Assembly (NCBI GenBank): GCA_029721435.1
Contig: CM056574.1
Span: 33,870,001 to 33,934,000, forward strand
Length of the DNA stretch: 64,000 nt
Source: Gymnothorax reevesii
Lineage: Eukaryota; Chordata; Actinopteri; Anguilliformes; Muraenidae
Direction of reading: 5' to 3'
The position numbers and the translations under genes were made by a program. Under the pieces are notes generated by a model that ran no database searches, had not been told where the DNA came from, and saw nothing but the letters and a program-made list of their open reading frames with translations. Positions within the stretch are counted from its first letter, which is position 1. Each line of letters begins with the position of its first letter. Of this stretch, positions 49,801 to 62,693 are shown in pieces.

Positions 49801-52800
49801 CCGCTCGATCTACATGCTGACAGTGACAACTTGGACCAGGTGTTGGAGACTGAGTCTGGGAACAGGTTTATAAATCTGTTATAATAATTGTCTAGATCTA
49901 TAAGTATCATCTTAAAATTCAGTTCAGGCCGTGAAGTGACAGTCTAATTATCCTGATTTAAACAGGGCTCAATTTGGATCATGATTACGCCGGCGAAATA
50001 AGGCAACGGTTTGAGCCTTACTCGCTAGCAAGCTAGTTGGCAACTTAGCTAATAATAGGATAGCTAGCAAGCCAAAGTGATGCCAAGCTGTGTGTCATAA
50101 TTAGCGCGCCATTGTATTTAGCTACATGGTCAACTAGCTAGCGAGCTTAAAGGCTACAGTTCGCTCACAATTGAATACTCGCGAGCGAGCCATTTTGCTA
50201 GAGACATCAATAACTATAATATTTTAGCTAGCATGCCAATGTTACGTTATTTAACATCCTAGAGTCGCTTTCACACCGGACACGAAACAAATTTTTCGTA
50301 CGACAGATTACATTCCAAGTCTTACATCGCACTGACATACCACGCAGAAGCCTGAAAGCCCTTCGGCACAACGGTGTATCCTTTTTTTGGGAGTATTTTC
50401 TGCCATGATCATCGCGGATTGTTTACCGTTAACATGTTGCTTTCGCTATTCCGTCTGCTGCTGGTGACGCATTTGTAAGCTCGGCGCTGATTGGTCCTCA
50501 GTCGTCGTCGACTTGTGGTTGCCACCTGGTGGCCATTATTATAAACAAGAGTACGAAAGTGTGCAGTGGGTAGAAGGACTTAACCTACCCACTGCAGATG
50601 GAGTGTACAGATAGGGGCTGCTGGGCCGGCTCCCTCGGTAAAGGCGCCACTTGCAGCACAAGAGTGACAACCCCAGCACTGGATCAAATCCAGCAGTGCC
50701 AGTGCCGACTTTGACCAGCATCCTTACCTGAGTAGCACGTAATAGGCTTCGCGACGCTCAAGGATATGAGAGGGACAGAATCGATTTTGGGTTGGCATAA
50801 TTTGTTGCTCAATTTCCTCCTTCTGGCCAACAAGGCACTCATCTCTTGCGTTCTGAGATTCCTTCCACCTTCATACTGTGTGTACCGTTTATGACTACGA
50901 GTGAGAAGTAGTGGCTGACAGGTGGGATTATCGGAGGAGAACCCCACATTGTCAGAGCTCTTCCAAGATGGTAACATGAGACGTGTATGAACATGCTTCC
51001 ACATAGTTGGGCAATTGTCAATTAAAAAAAAAAAAAGACATGCATGAAATACCCCGATTCCCACCCTTTACAGATTACTGATATTCCGAAACAATTCAAG
51101 AAACAGTAGTAAGCATATTCAGAAAATGGAGAACAGACAGACAGTACAGAACAGACAGTAAGAAGAGGCACATCTACATGATAAGATACAACTAGAAGAA
51201 ATTCTGTCAGAAAATATTGAACGGTTTTTTCACTCTGACTCAGAAATGAAATGCAATGGAGGGACAAACAGACGTAGGATGGACGTCAGTATGAAAAGGC
51301 ACATCTATACTAAAGGATGCTAAAGGAATAAGTCCTGAGAAGCAGTGGGTTACAGTGATTTTATAACAGCGGAGGGGTGTTCTTTTATAAAACGGTTACC
51401 CTATATATAGCCCATTAAATTAACAACACAAGAAAAATTATCAACGATTTATTGTTAATAATGCAACAATAAAATTTAAAACTATTCGTCCTTCCTCCAA
51501 GCAAGAAAGACTGGACAGAATGGTTGGCAAACAGCACAGACGCCAAGATTAGTTTTTCATCTAGAGCAAGGTTCCCCAATCTTTCCCTGAAAGGGCCAGT
51601 GTGGGTTAAGACTTTCATTGCAACCAAGCAATTACACAACTCATACTACTCATACTACATTCGCCTCTGGGAAGACCAGCATTCCGAAAAAGGGACGATA
51701 TTGCGAAGTACAAGCGTGTTAACGACCACAAGTAAGTTACTTGTGCAAATTCATCTTGTCATTGTTTTAACAGCCATATGCTATGCCAGAACATTTATTT
51801 TCAATCAGAAAATGCCATAATTTTTGGCTTGAGATCTTGTCTTCTCGACAAAATGGTTGAACCACGCGGTGGTCTTTCTTGAGCACATCCCAATAACTTT
51901 CAAAGTAGTAAAGGTCAGGACTTCGTGGTGGCAAATTTGTCTGTGAAAATGATTCCTCACATTTGTTTTTCTCATTCATTGTTAGGTCACCTGAGACGAA
52001 GTCTCAAAGTGACCTATTCTAATTGCCTTTTGTTCGTCGTCGTCCGTCATCAGTTGTGCGTCCGTAAACAATTTACATTTTCGACTTCTCAGAAACCGCT
52101 GATCCGATTTCAATAAAATTTTGCAGGAACCTTCCTTGGTCAAATATGCACCAAAATTGCGAGTTATATGGTGCCTACCCCCAGGTGCTCTGAGGGGCAG
52201 GGCTAAAACTGGCCAATATATTTTCAACTTCTTCTCAGGACCCGTCAATCCAATTTCAGTAAAATTTTGCAGAATCCTACCCTGGTCAAATATGCACCAC
52301 AATTGTGAATTATATGGTGCCCACCTCCAGGGGCTCTGAGGGGCAGGGCTATACTTGACAATACATTTCCCCCTTATTCTCAGAGACTGCTGATCCTATT
52401 TCAATAAAAATTTGCAGGAACCTTCCTTAATCAAATATGCAACAAAATTGTGTGTTATATGGTGCCTACCCTCAGGTGCTCTGAGGGGCGGGGCTAAAAG
52501 TGGTCAAATTGGCTGAATTTTTCAAAATCTTCTTCTCCAAATCCAGATATGCTGGAAAACAATTCTCTTCATACATGGAAGGGTCTTCAGGTGCTTTATC
52601 AAAATAGTTAATTTCATGGTCCCCAGGCTCCATGTTTGCCCCTGGGGAGGGGGTGACATTTACTATACTTTATATAGGAAAATGATACTTTTGGGTATAT
52701 TTGGTTCATTCACATCAATAACATCAGTTATTAAACAACTCAGATGACCGTTAAGGCCCATGGGCCACTTGTTTTCTTTGCTAAACACAGGCCAATAACT

Positions 52801-55800
52801 TGCCTACTGTAAAATAATAATACTGTAAAATACTGTAATACTGTAAAATCTATTCCACCATCAAGGGATGCATCTTCAAACGTGATTTTTTTAAGAAATG
52901 AGTAGCATCGCACTTCATTAGTCAGGGTTAAAATGATTATTGCCTGATGAAATATATTAATAACCACAATAATGATCAAATCATAGAATTTGTTCATTTA
53001 TTTCCAAATGGTGATCTTTTTTGGAGGAGCAGTGTATGACAATAAATGGTGGTTAGTTCGATGGATTTAGGAATTAGATTTTTTTTTTTTTGCTAAATAA
53101 TGACTGCTTGTTTTTTTTATTTAGCATGTGTTGTAGGAAAAATATGGGTGTGACCAAACTTTTGACTGGCAAGTCTGCATTTTTAATCCAAGGTTTTACT
53201 ATGCATGTGGCTAAAAATTTTTTCATGTGGCTAAAGAAATTTGAGCAGTTAGCCACGGTGAATAAAAAAAAAAAAATTTCTCCAGGTGCAGCCCTTGCAT
53301 ATGCAGTAGTGGCAAGAAATATGGCAGGTACTGTACACTGCCTGCCCACAAAAAAAAAGTCAAACATTATTTCATTTGACCGCCTTTAGCTTGGATAGCA
53401 ACACGCATTTGTCGTGGCATCCTTCTGATAAGCTTATGCAATGCCACAACATTGCAGAGAAATACCCATAATAACGGTTTCAACTGTCGGCACTAAATTA
53501 CCGAGGCTCATCTAATCACAAATGCAATTTGAAATGACCGTGTAACCAGTTGCGTCCTCACGTGTTACGTCCAAACCTGTGGGTTAATTTGCATAATGTA
53601 TGCAAATGGATTAAAAATGACCGCGGCAAACTAAGGTACTCACTTCCTGCATCAAAATTTCATAAGGCGTCAGGCAATCATATATACCGTGCTTTAAAAA
53701 ATAATGATTGAAAAAAGAAAATTTTTCCGTGTCCTAATATCGTGTTACGACCATAACAACCTCAAGAAATATGCTTAGATCGTGTCCTGTGCATAGACTA
53801 TATAAAAAGATGGATGCAGCACTAGGATACGAAAAGTGAGGCCGATACGGAAATCTCAAGAAATTAGCATTATATTTATTGGCCAGCAGATGGGACGTCG
53901 GTGGTTGCAGAAAGAAGTTCAATGCCACTGAACTCTATGAGAAAATGACCCCACTTTGCCACCTGATTTATTATTTCATTCTTATTCTTTGAAATGCCTT
54001 CTTGTGAATAAAACAATATATTCCTTTGGTGATTTAGAGCAACAGATTACCAGTTACAAAATTTTATCGATGCTTTGTGTTGCAGCCAGTTGAACGGAAT
54101 ACAAACATCGAGGACAATAGACATGAAAAACATTATCTGGCTCTAAGTGTCCATAAATGTTACTGATAGACTGAGGCCATTTATCACACAAAAGAATTGA
54201 ATCTGATTTCCAGGAATTCAATATCTGTTTTGTGTCCTCGTTACACCCACAACGCCTGCCACCTTAGTACATTACGGGGTCACTGAAATGAAGTGATCAC
54301 TCGGTTTATCTTCTTGCTTGCTTCTTTGTGATGCCCATGGATGGGGTTTCACCACTGCAATGAAAAACTCTGAAAAAGGTGTATTTGAATTTTCATCACC
54401 ATTGTAACACATTTGTACAGTTTAGTATGGAATGACCCGATTACATTCATTTTTCGGTAATATTTCCTCCTGATGGTGGGAGAGTAAAGTTCTCTCCGGC
54501 ACATCGCAAAGATTCTCAGTGGGGTCAATGTCTGGACTCTGTGGTGGCCAATCCATGTGTGAAAATGGTCTCATGTTCTCTGAACTACTCATCAATAGTT
54601 CGAACCCGATGGATCCTGGCATTGTCGTCTTAGAATATGCCCGTGCCATCAGGGAAGAAAAAATCCACTGGTGGAAAAACGTGGTCTTTCAGCATATTCA
54701 GATAGTCAACTGATCTCATTTTTGGGCACCTATTGCTGCTGAACCAAGACTGACCAACTGAGGCAACCCCAGATCATAACACTGCCCCAACAGAATTGTA
54801 CGGTGGGCACTAGGCATGATGGGTGCATCACTTCATCCACCTCTCTTCTTACCCAGATGCGCCTATCACTCTGGAACAGGGTACATTTGGACTCATAGCC
54901 GCATGACCTTTTCCAATTGCTCCAGAGTTCAATCTTTATGCTCCCTAGCAAACTAAGGTCTTTTCCCCCCCAGTTAGCCTCACTGATAAGTGGTTTTCTT
55001 AAGGCTACACAGCTGTTTAATCCCAATCCCTTGAGTTCATTTCACATTTTACATGTGGAAATGCTCTTACTTTCATATGATTAAACATAGCCGCGAGTTC
55101 TACTGATGATTTTACACGGCTTGGTTTCACCAACCATTAAAGTAATCTATAATCACAATCATTAAAGACCGGCCCCCCCAGCCACATTTCTTCCTGGAAG
55201 ATGATGGTTCACCACTATCCTTCCAGGGTTTGATAATGCATTGCATAATTCTTAACCCAATTTCAATAGTTACAGCAATCTCCTAAGTTGTTTTGTTTGC
55301 TTTAAGCAGACCAATAATTTGACCATTCTGAAACGGAGTAACACCATTTCCACAACCAACGGATATGCCTTCCGACATAATTGTTTAAGAAATGAGAGCC
55401 TCATCACTGCATCAGTTAGGGTTAAATAACTTGCTGCCAGCTGAAACAAAATCACTGCAGTAATTATCCAATGGAAGGCTCTCCCCTATTTGCTAAGCTT
55501 AATCCAGGAGGTGACTTGACTTTTGCCAGGCAGTGTATTTTGGCCATTCAATCAATGCACTCCACTTGCTGTATTATTCTACAGCTAAAGTTGGTTACCA
55601 CATGGCTCAATACTTTAACCTGTACTCTGAACAGATACATAAATAACGCAGCAGGAACACAGGCAGAGCTTTAAAAAAAAAAAAAAACACTCACAGACAG
55701 ACGTGGACTTTTGCCTGAGGCACACGATCAGTGAGGAACATCTGCTGTAATCTTGAACCTTGGAGACCAGAGATACTCCACCCATCCCTGCGGAGCTCAA

Positions 55801-58800
55801 CACTGGGGCAACTCCCCGCACAACTACAGCTCATAGCCGCAACTACAACCACAGCAAAAACACATTTTCTACTCTGCTATCCATCGATACAGTCTCAACA
55901 TTCACAGCGACATTATTATAGGCAGCAAATGCACAGCTACATTAATACATTCTAAACAGTCATTGCTCCTCAATCCATAACACTCACAGCTACATTAATA
56001 CGTGCTCTGCACCGTCACAGGTACATTAGTACAGTCTGCACACTCACAGATACATTAATAAACTCTCTGCGCAATCACAGCTACATTAGTACAGTCTGCA
56101 CACTCACAGCTACATTAATACACTCTCTGCGCAATTACAGCTACATTAGTACAGTCTGCACACTCACAGCTACATTAAAACACTCTCTGCGCAATCACAG
56201 CTACATTAGTACAGTCTGCACACTCACAGCTACATTAATAGGCTAAACAGTTATTGCTCCTCAATCCATTAGTACTAGTCTGCACAGTCACAGCTACAGT
56301 ATTAGTATAAAGTCACTGCTCCGCAATCCATTAATACAGTCCACAGTCACAGCTACATTATTAGTGTAAACAGTGACTGCTCTGCAATCCCTTAATACAG
56401 TCTGCACATTCACAGCTACATCAATAAACTTAGCATAATCACAGCTACATTAATACAGTCCACAGATTCACAGCTACATTAATAGTCCAGACAGTCACTG
56501 CTCCTCAATCCATTGCTACAGTCTGCATATTCACAGGTACAATAATAGTCTAGTCCAGGAATCCTTTAATCTGGACTTCAAATCCAAATTCAGTCCTGGT
56601 TTTCTTTTATCCCAGGTAAGTAAATGAGCACTTGGCACCCCTGATTGGCCAGACTGTCTTTACACCTGACTCCAGGCAAAGGGAGGGTGGAAAACCGGCA
56701 GTGCTCGGACCTCGAGGACCGTGATTTGAGGACCAGGTGTCTAGACAGTCACTGCTCCTGTATCCATTACTACAGTCTGCACATCCACAGCTACATTAAT
56801 ACAGTCTGCACATTCACAGGCTTCTACCAGTGTAAACAGTCACTGCTCCGCAAACCATTAATACAGTTCCCACATTTGCAGCTCCTTGTTCATTAGCACA
56901 CTGCACATTCTAAGCTGCATCAATACTGTCTGCAGTCACTGCTACTCAATCCATTACATCAGTCCGCATATTCACTGCTTCATACACATTACAGTGTGCA
57001 TATTCACTTGCTCCAGTATCCACTAATGTAGTCTCCACATTCACTGCTTCAAATACATAAATTCACTCTTCACGTTCAATGCTCCAAAATCCATTAATAC
57101 TGTCTGAACATTCATGGTTGCTGAATACATCAATAGTCAGCACATTCACTGCTCTTCAGTACACGGATGCAGTCTTCACATTCACTGCTGCTCAATCCAC
57201 TGATACCGCCTGAACATGCACTGCTGTGGAATACATTAACAGTCCGCACGTTAACTGCTCTTCAGTGCACAAATTCAGCCATCCCATTTACTGCTGCTCC
57301 ATTCATTAATAATGTATGCTCATTCAATGCTGCTTGTCAACCACCACTGCCTGTACATTCACCTACCCGCGATCAATCAACTGTGCATTCACTGCCCCTT
57401 AACCCTTTAGCACAGATATAGAGACCAGTGTCCGTAAAATCCAAAATTTAATTCCTAAATAATTCAGCAATTGAATTTCAAAATGTCTTGCTTCACTGGA
57501 ATAATTTTCCACAGTCCCTTTGACACAAATAATGAGTTATGAACCCAAAACAGGCTCATGCATAACAGGAAAATTGTGGCATTATTTGTATTCTGCACAA
57601 AGGTGTCAATTTTTTCACCCTCCGCGTATCTGCTGCTCTGTGAATGCTGCTCGTGTATTAACCTCTCTTCAGTGAATACGGTCTGCTCTACACTCCCTGT
57701 GCCTGTCCATTCTGTTCCTTCAGCGCCACCAAATTGCTACAGCTACACAATCTTCAATCAACTATCGCTAATGTTCAACCTGGTGTTATGGCCCCAATTT
57801 GTTATTACATTTACGACAGCAAGGGATGACAGACACAATTTTAAAACATAAACACATTTACTTAAACAAAGACTTTTAACTAATCTACTATCTACTCTAC
57901 TGACCAAGATTGATATATACAAGAAAAAAAATATTTCCCTTTGGTGTCCCTTTGGTGGGGTTGCTTGGTGATGTTCCGGGTGAGGAAAAATGCTCCAACA
58001 CAGGCAAAAATCCACAAAAAGCTTCACAGGTCTTGAAAAGAGTGACAGGTCTGGTCCAATGTATCCTTCTCCTTGCACTTTCTCCTACTACTTCACTCTC
58101 CCAACTTTCCTCCCTATATACTCTTTTGGAGACCTCTCCCACCTTTTAGACTTTTTTTAAATTCTCTGGGACTTTCCATCTCAGACATGCCCAGGACATG
58201 TCCAAACCTAGCTCCAGTCTGGGCCCAACAAAAGAAAAGGTCAACACTGCCATCTAGTGGCCTGTACTCGCACCACCCTGGTCAATCAAAACACAACAGA
58301 GATCCACAGATACTGACACTGGATATCGGGACTGATACTGACTCAAATAGCTGGATTGGGTATAGATAACAATGCACCGATCTGGTATCGGGTAGCATTA
58401 TTTTAACAAGAGGCCTGTCGGCCTAGAGAGCTCCGCTGAGAATGAGGGAAATGTCTACGTCATAACTTAATTTCAGAAATCCTTGAAAACTATTGCAATA
58501 TTAACACATATGACACATTTGGGAACCAGAATATGCTGTGAACCAGATTGGTGTCTGAACTTATGTAGCATAAAAATAGAACCACACTGCAAATTGCCAT
58601 CATTGATTTCAATCATTTTACCAGCAAGCAGTACTTACAACCAACAGATATCCTTCCCCCAGTACATCACAAATATAGTAAAAATCTTTCTAACACTGTA
58701 ACAAGACAATATGATCCAGAACGCTGATTCGGAACATGATCGGGATTCGGGAACAACGTGGGTATATCCAGACCATCATAAGGAGGGTTCACAACAAATT

Positions 58801-61800
58801 AGACAAAAAGTTGCTCGACAGTTTTTGAGATATTAATGACAGACTGAAAAAATGAGCACAATCACTGATTTTCTCAGTCCAAAATGCTGAATTTCTCCAA
58901 AACCGGGATGTAGAATTTTCTCAGTTTTACAGAGAATATTTAGAATATCATAAGGAGGGCTTGCACCAAATTAGAAAAAAAAAAAGTAATCAGACAGTTT
59001 TTGAGATATTCAAATTTGAAGTAAAAAGTTGACGCCGGACAGACAGACAGACAGACAGGCAGGCAGGCATGCAGACGGACGCCAGATGAATCAGCATTAG
59101 AAAAGCTCTGTTGACTGCTGACTATCCTCAAAGCGGAGCTAAAAATGAGCAGAAACACTGATTTTCTAAGTCCAAAATGCTGAATTTCTCAAAAACCGGG
59201 AGGTGGAATTTGCAAATTTGAAGTGAAAAGTTGACGCCGGACAGAAAGACAGATGGACGGACGGACGCAAGACAACTTGGCATTAGAAAAGCTCCGCTGA
59301 CTGTGACTAATAATATTTCATCGCATTTATATGCATTTATTTCTTGCATTTCATTTTACAATGTTAGGGAAGCAATACTTAAGTCATGCCAGATGTTGCT
59401 TTATACATTTAAGAATGACCCTAGTCTCTTCCACACAGTGAGGCATACTGCTAATTAAACACTGGTATCGAATTGGTATTCAGTATTGACCGATACCCAA
59501 AGCCCAAGTATCGTGACTAAAGAAGTCAGATCAAATAAAACACTGGCTCCAATAATAAATTTCAAATGCTTGAACAATCAACAAGTATTTTATCACCACA
59601 GTCAATTATTTCATTAAACTTATGGAGAGCCCATTCGATGATGCAACCCTAGTAGATTCTCCCCTAGTCAACCTAATTTACACCAGCTTCCCCATGCAAA
59701 GGACTCTTCTTGTTCCTGTGATTAAGGGCTCATTGTGAGAATTCGTGTTCATCTCAACAGAGCTGAGGGCTTTTGCACACAAACTCACAGCTGTTCAGCA
59801 ACCCAGAGTAAAAATGCTCTGTGTGCCTGTTCACTAGAAATATTATCTGCAGCAAAGCTTAAAGTTTTGGGCCGGATTTGTTTCTTGAGCAGCATTTAGC
59901 CACTGATGATCTGACTAGAGTATCGACTCTGCATTGATTGGACTCTTGAGAGGACATTTGTTTTCTTGCTGTCAATGGTAAGAGTCTAAACACAATTACT
60001 GTGCTCCAGGCTACTCACCTGACATCAAGGAGTAAATTGGGATTGTGTCTTAGGCCACTACTTTGACACGAGAGGTAAATTGGGGTTGTGGGGTCGTTCT
60101 CACCCCTACATGGAAGAGCGAATTGGGGTCATATTTGAGGTTTCCTGCATGAAACTGAGAAGTAAACCAGGGTGGCAGCCCACACTACTCACTTAACCCT
60201 AGTCCTCCCTCAAGACTAATGCTTATCGAGGACCGGCATACAGGGAAATGGCTACCGGGGAATGATATATCGATAACAGTCACACAGGCAAACAAGTGTG
60301 GGTCCTCTTTATATCAGGGACTGCCAGGACTAGGGTTAAGGGTGAACTGCAAATAGTGGTTGTGTTTCAGGATACTCACCTCAACATCAAGAGCAATACT
60401 GTGTTTTAGCCTACTCACTTCAACATGTAGAGTAAATTGGGTTGTTGTTTTAGGCTACTGATTTCAATGTGAAGAGTAAAACTGAGGTGTTGTTTTAAGC
60501 TACTCACTTCAACATGAAGAGTAAATTGGGGCGTTGTTTTAGGCTACTCACTTCAACATGAAGAGTAAATTGGGGCGTTGTTTTAGGCTACTCACTTTCA
60601 ACATGAGGAGTATATAGAGGCATTGTTTCAGGCTACTCACTTCAACATGAAGAGTAAATTGGGGTTGTGCTCTAGGAGTCCGGGATAAAGCTGTTGTGTG
60701 GCGTCGATAGCTTCTCCAACCCGGCCTGCTAACACCAGCTTCTGTATTCCTGAACAAGGGTGCAGAGAGAGGAGCATGTACATCTTGCCAGAGTGGTGTG
60801 CATGCGCAGGTTTGTATCGCTATACTGAGAACCTTATCTCAAGAAACAACAAGTGTTGTCAAGACATTTGGAGCTGTGAGGACATTTTGGATCATGAAGG
60901 ATTACGGATATTAGGTTAAAGTGAGGCTTACGATTATGTTAAGCTCAGACAACAATTGGTCACTGTCATGATTTTTATGAAAGGCTGTACAGAATTAATT
61001 TTATTGGATACAATGTCCTCACAAGTATAGCGATACAAATGTGTGTGTGTGTGTGTGTGTGTGTGTCAGCAAGAGCACATATTTGTGTGAGAGAGAGAGA
61101 TGATGGGAAAGCATGCATGTACATTCAATGAACACTTTAAAGAAACGTTTCATGAAAAAAATTTGAAAAATTAATTTCCTTCTTTTCTGAACTCTTCATG
61201 AACACATCTTGAAAAATTAATTTCCTTCTTTTCCATCTGACAGGACCCATAAATAAGAAACCCTACCCACTTTATATGGATGTTACTTGTGTTTTCAGTA
61301 TGTATATGCAGTAAAAGAACTTGCTGCCTCTGTCACTTTTTCATCTACGCCAATGCTTAATAGAGAACCTGCAGCTCATCTGATAATTTGTCTCTGTCTT
61401 AGGGGGGAAATGGAAGTGAATAGTCTTCTTTATAACATCAATCAATTCTGATGAAGATTCACTCCACGGAAACAGCAAAATACTTTGAAATCCCCGTTTT
61501 CATATGAAATGCATCTCTAATAACCGCACTCGTCAAATATGACCATCTTTTGCCACCAGAGCAGCCTGACCACTCAATGACACAGACAGGCGCTGGACAG
61601 GCTCATTGGGAATTTCGGTCTATGCAGATGTAGCAGCATCGACACCATCTCTGTGTATTTCTCAGTGAAATAACCTGTGTTCTGTAGGAAATCTGGGACT
61701 CAGCAGGCGACTGGAGAAAACTGAAAACACTAGTGTGTGTGGAGCCAGCTTGAGATGTGCAGCGTTGAGTCTAATGGCCTGATGCATTGGCCTCCTGCAA

Positions 61801-62656
61801 CTTACCACTTGGCAAAGGTCCTATTGTGGTTATAAAAAGATGCAAATGGTCAGCTTAGGTATGCCCATGAATTTAAATGATGCTCAGAAGGTATTAAGTG
61901 ATTTAGAAATCAATTCTCACAAAAAACTACCAGCACTAATGCCACAAGGCGAGATGGATCTTAAGCCATTGGCATCAAAATCTGACTCTACGATTTACAT
62001 GCTGGAAAACAATCAAGATTTGCCCAAACAGGAGACATTTTTTACAACTTTAAATCATCCAGTTTTGGTTAACAAGCAGCCACTGAAGCCTCATCTTCCT
62101 TTTCTTAGCTGTCAGCACCAGAAGCCTGCCTGGTCTTCTGCAACTGTGGCCCATCCATTTTGAGGGTAAACATTTTGTGTGTTCAGAGATTCTGCCCTGC
62201 ACAATACCAGAGTTAAAATCCGTTATTTTGGCCTTTGTGACCTTTCTGCTACCTTGAACAAATCAAGCTCCAGCATCTATCATGAACAGGCATTTTCATG
62301 CACAGAACTGCCGCTCCCTGGGAGTTTTCTGTCTCTTAACCATACTTGTTAAAGTCCAGAGACTGCATGAGAACCAAGCTGGACAGCTGCTTCTCAGATG
62401 CTGTGACCAACATGAATCACACCAATGATCACATAATTGTCATATTTCTATCACACATCTTACCCATTATAAATGTCCAGGCGCAGCAACATTCTTCCCT
62501 ATTTGGAGGAGCACATGGCATTAACTGGTACTTATACCCAGTAAATTGATCTGTGAGTGAACATGTGTGTTCACATCCAAGATAAGGAACTAAGAGTAAA
62601 ACTAAGCATTTGTGTGTCTCTACGCGAGATAATTGCAAAAGCACACATCTGTGGGC

Positions 62657-62693
<37 letters not shown>

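Noticed and set aside
55905..57390. CRISPR-like array (regular ~60-bp repeats)
   Set aside because: There are no unique spacers between constant repeats; units decay gradually, as in a eukaryotic minisatellite.
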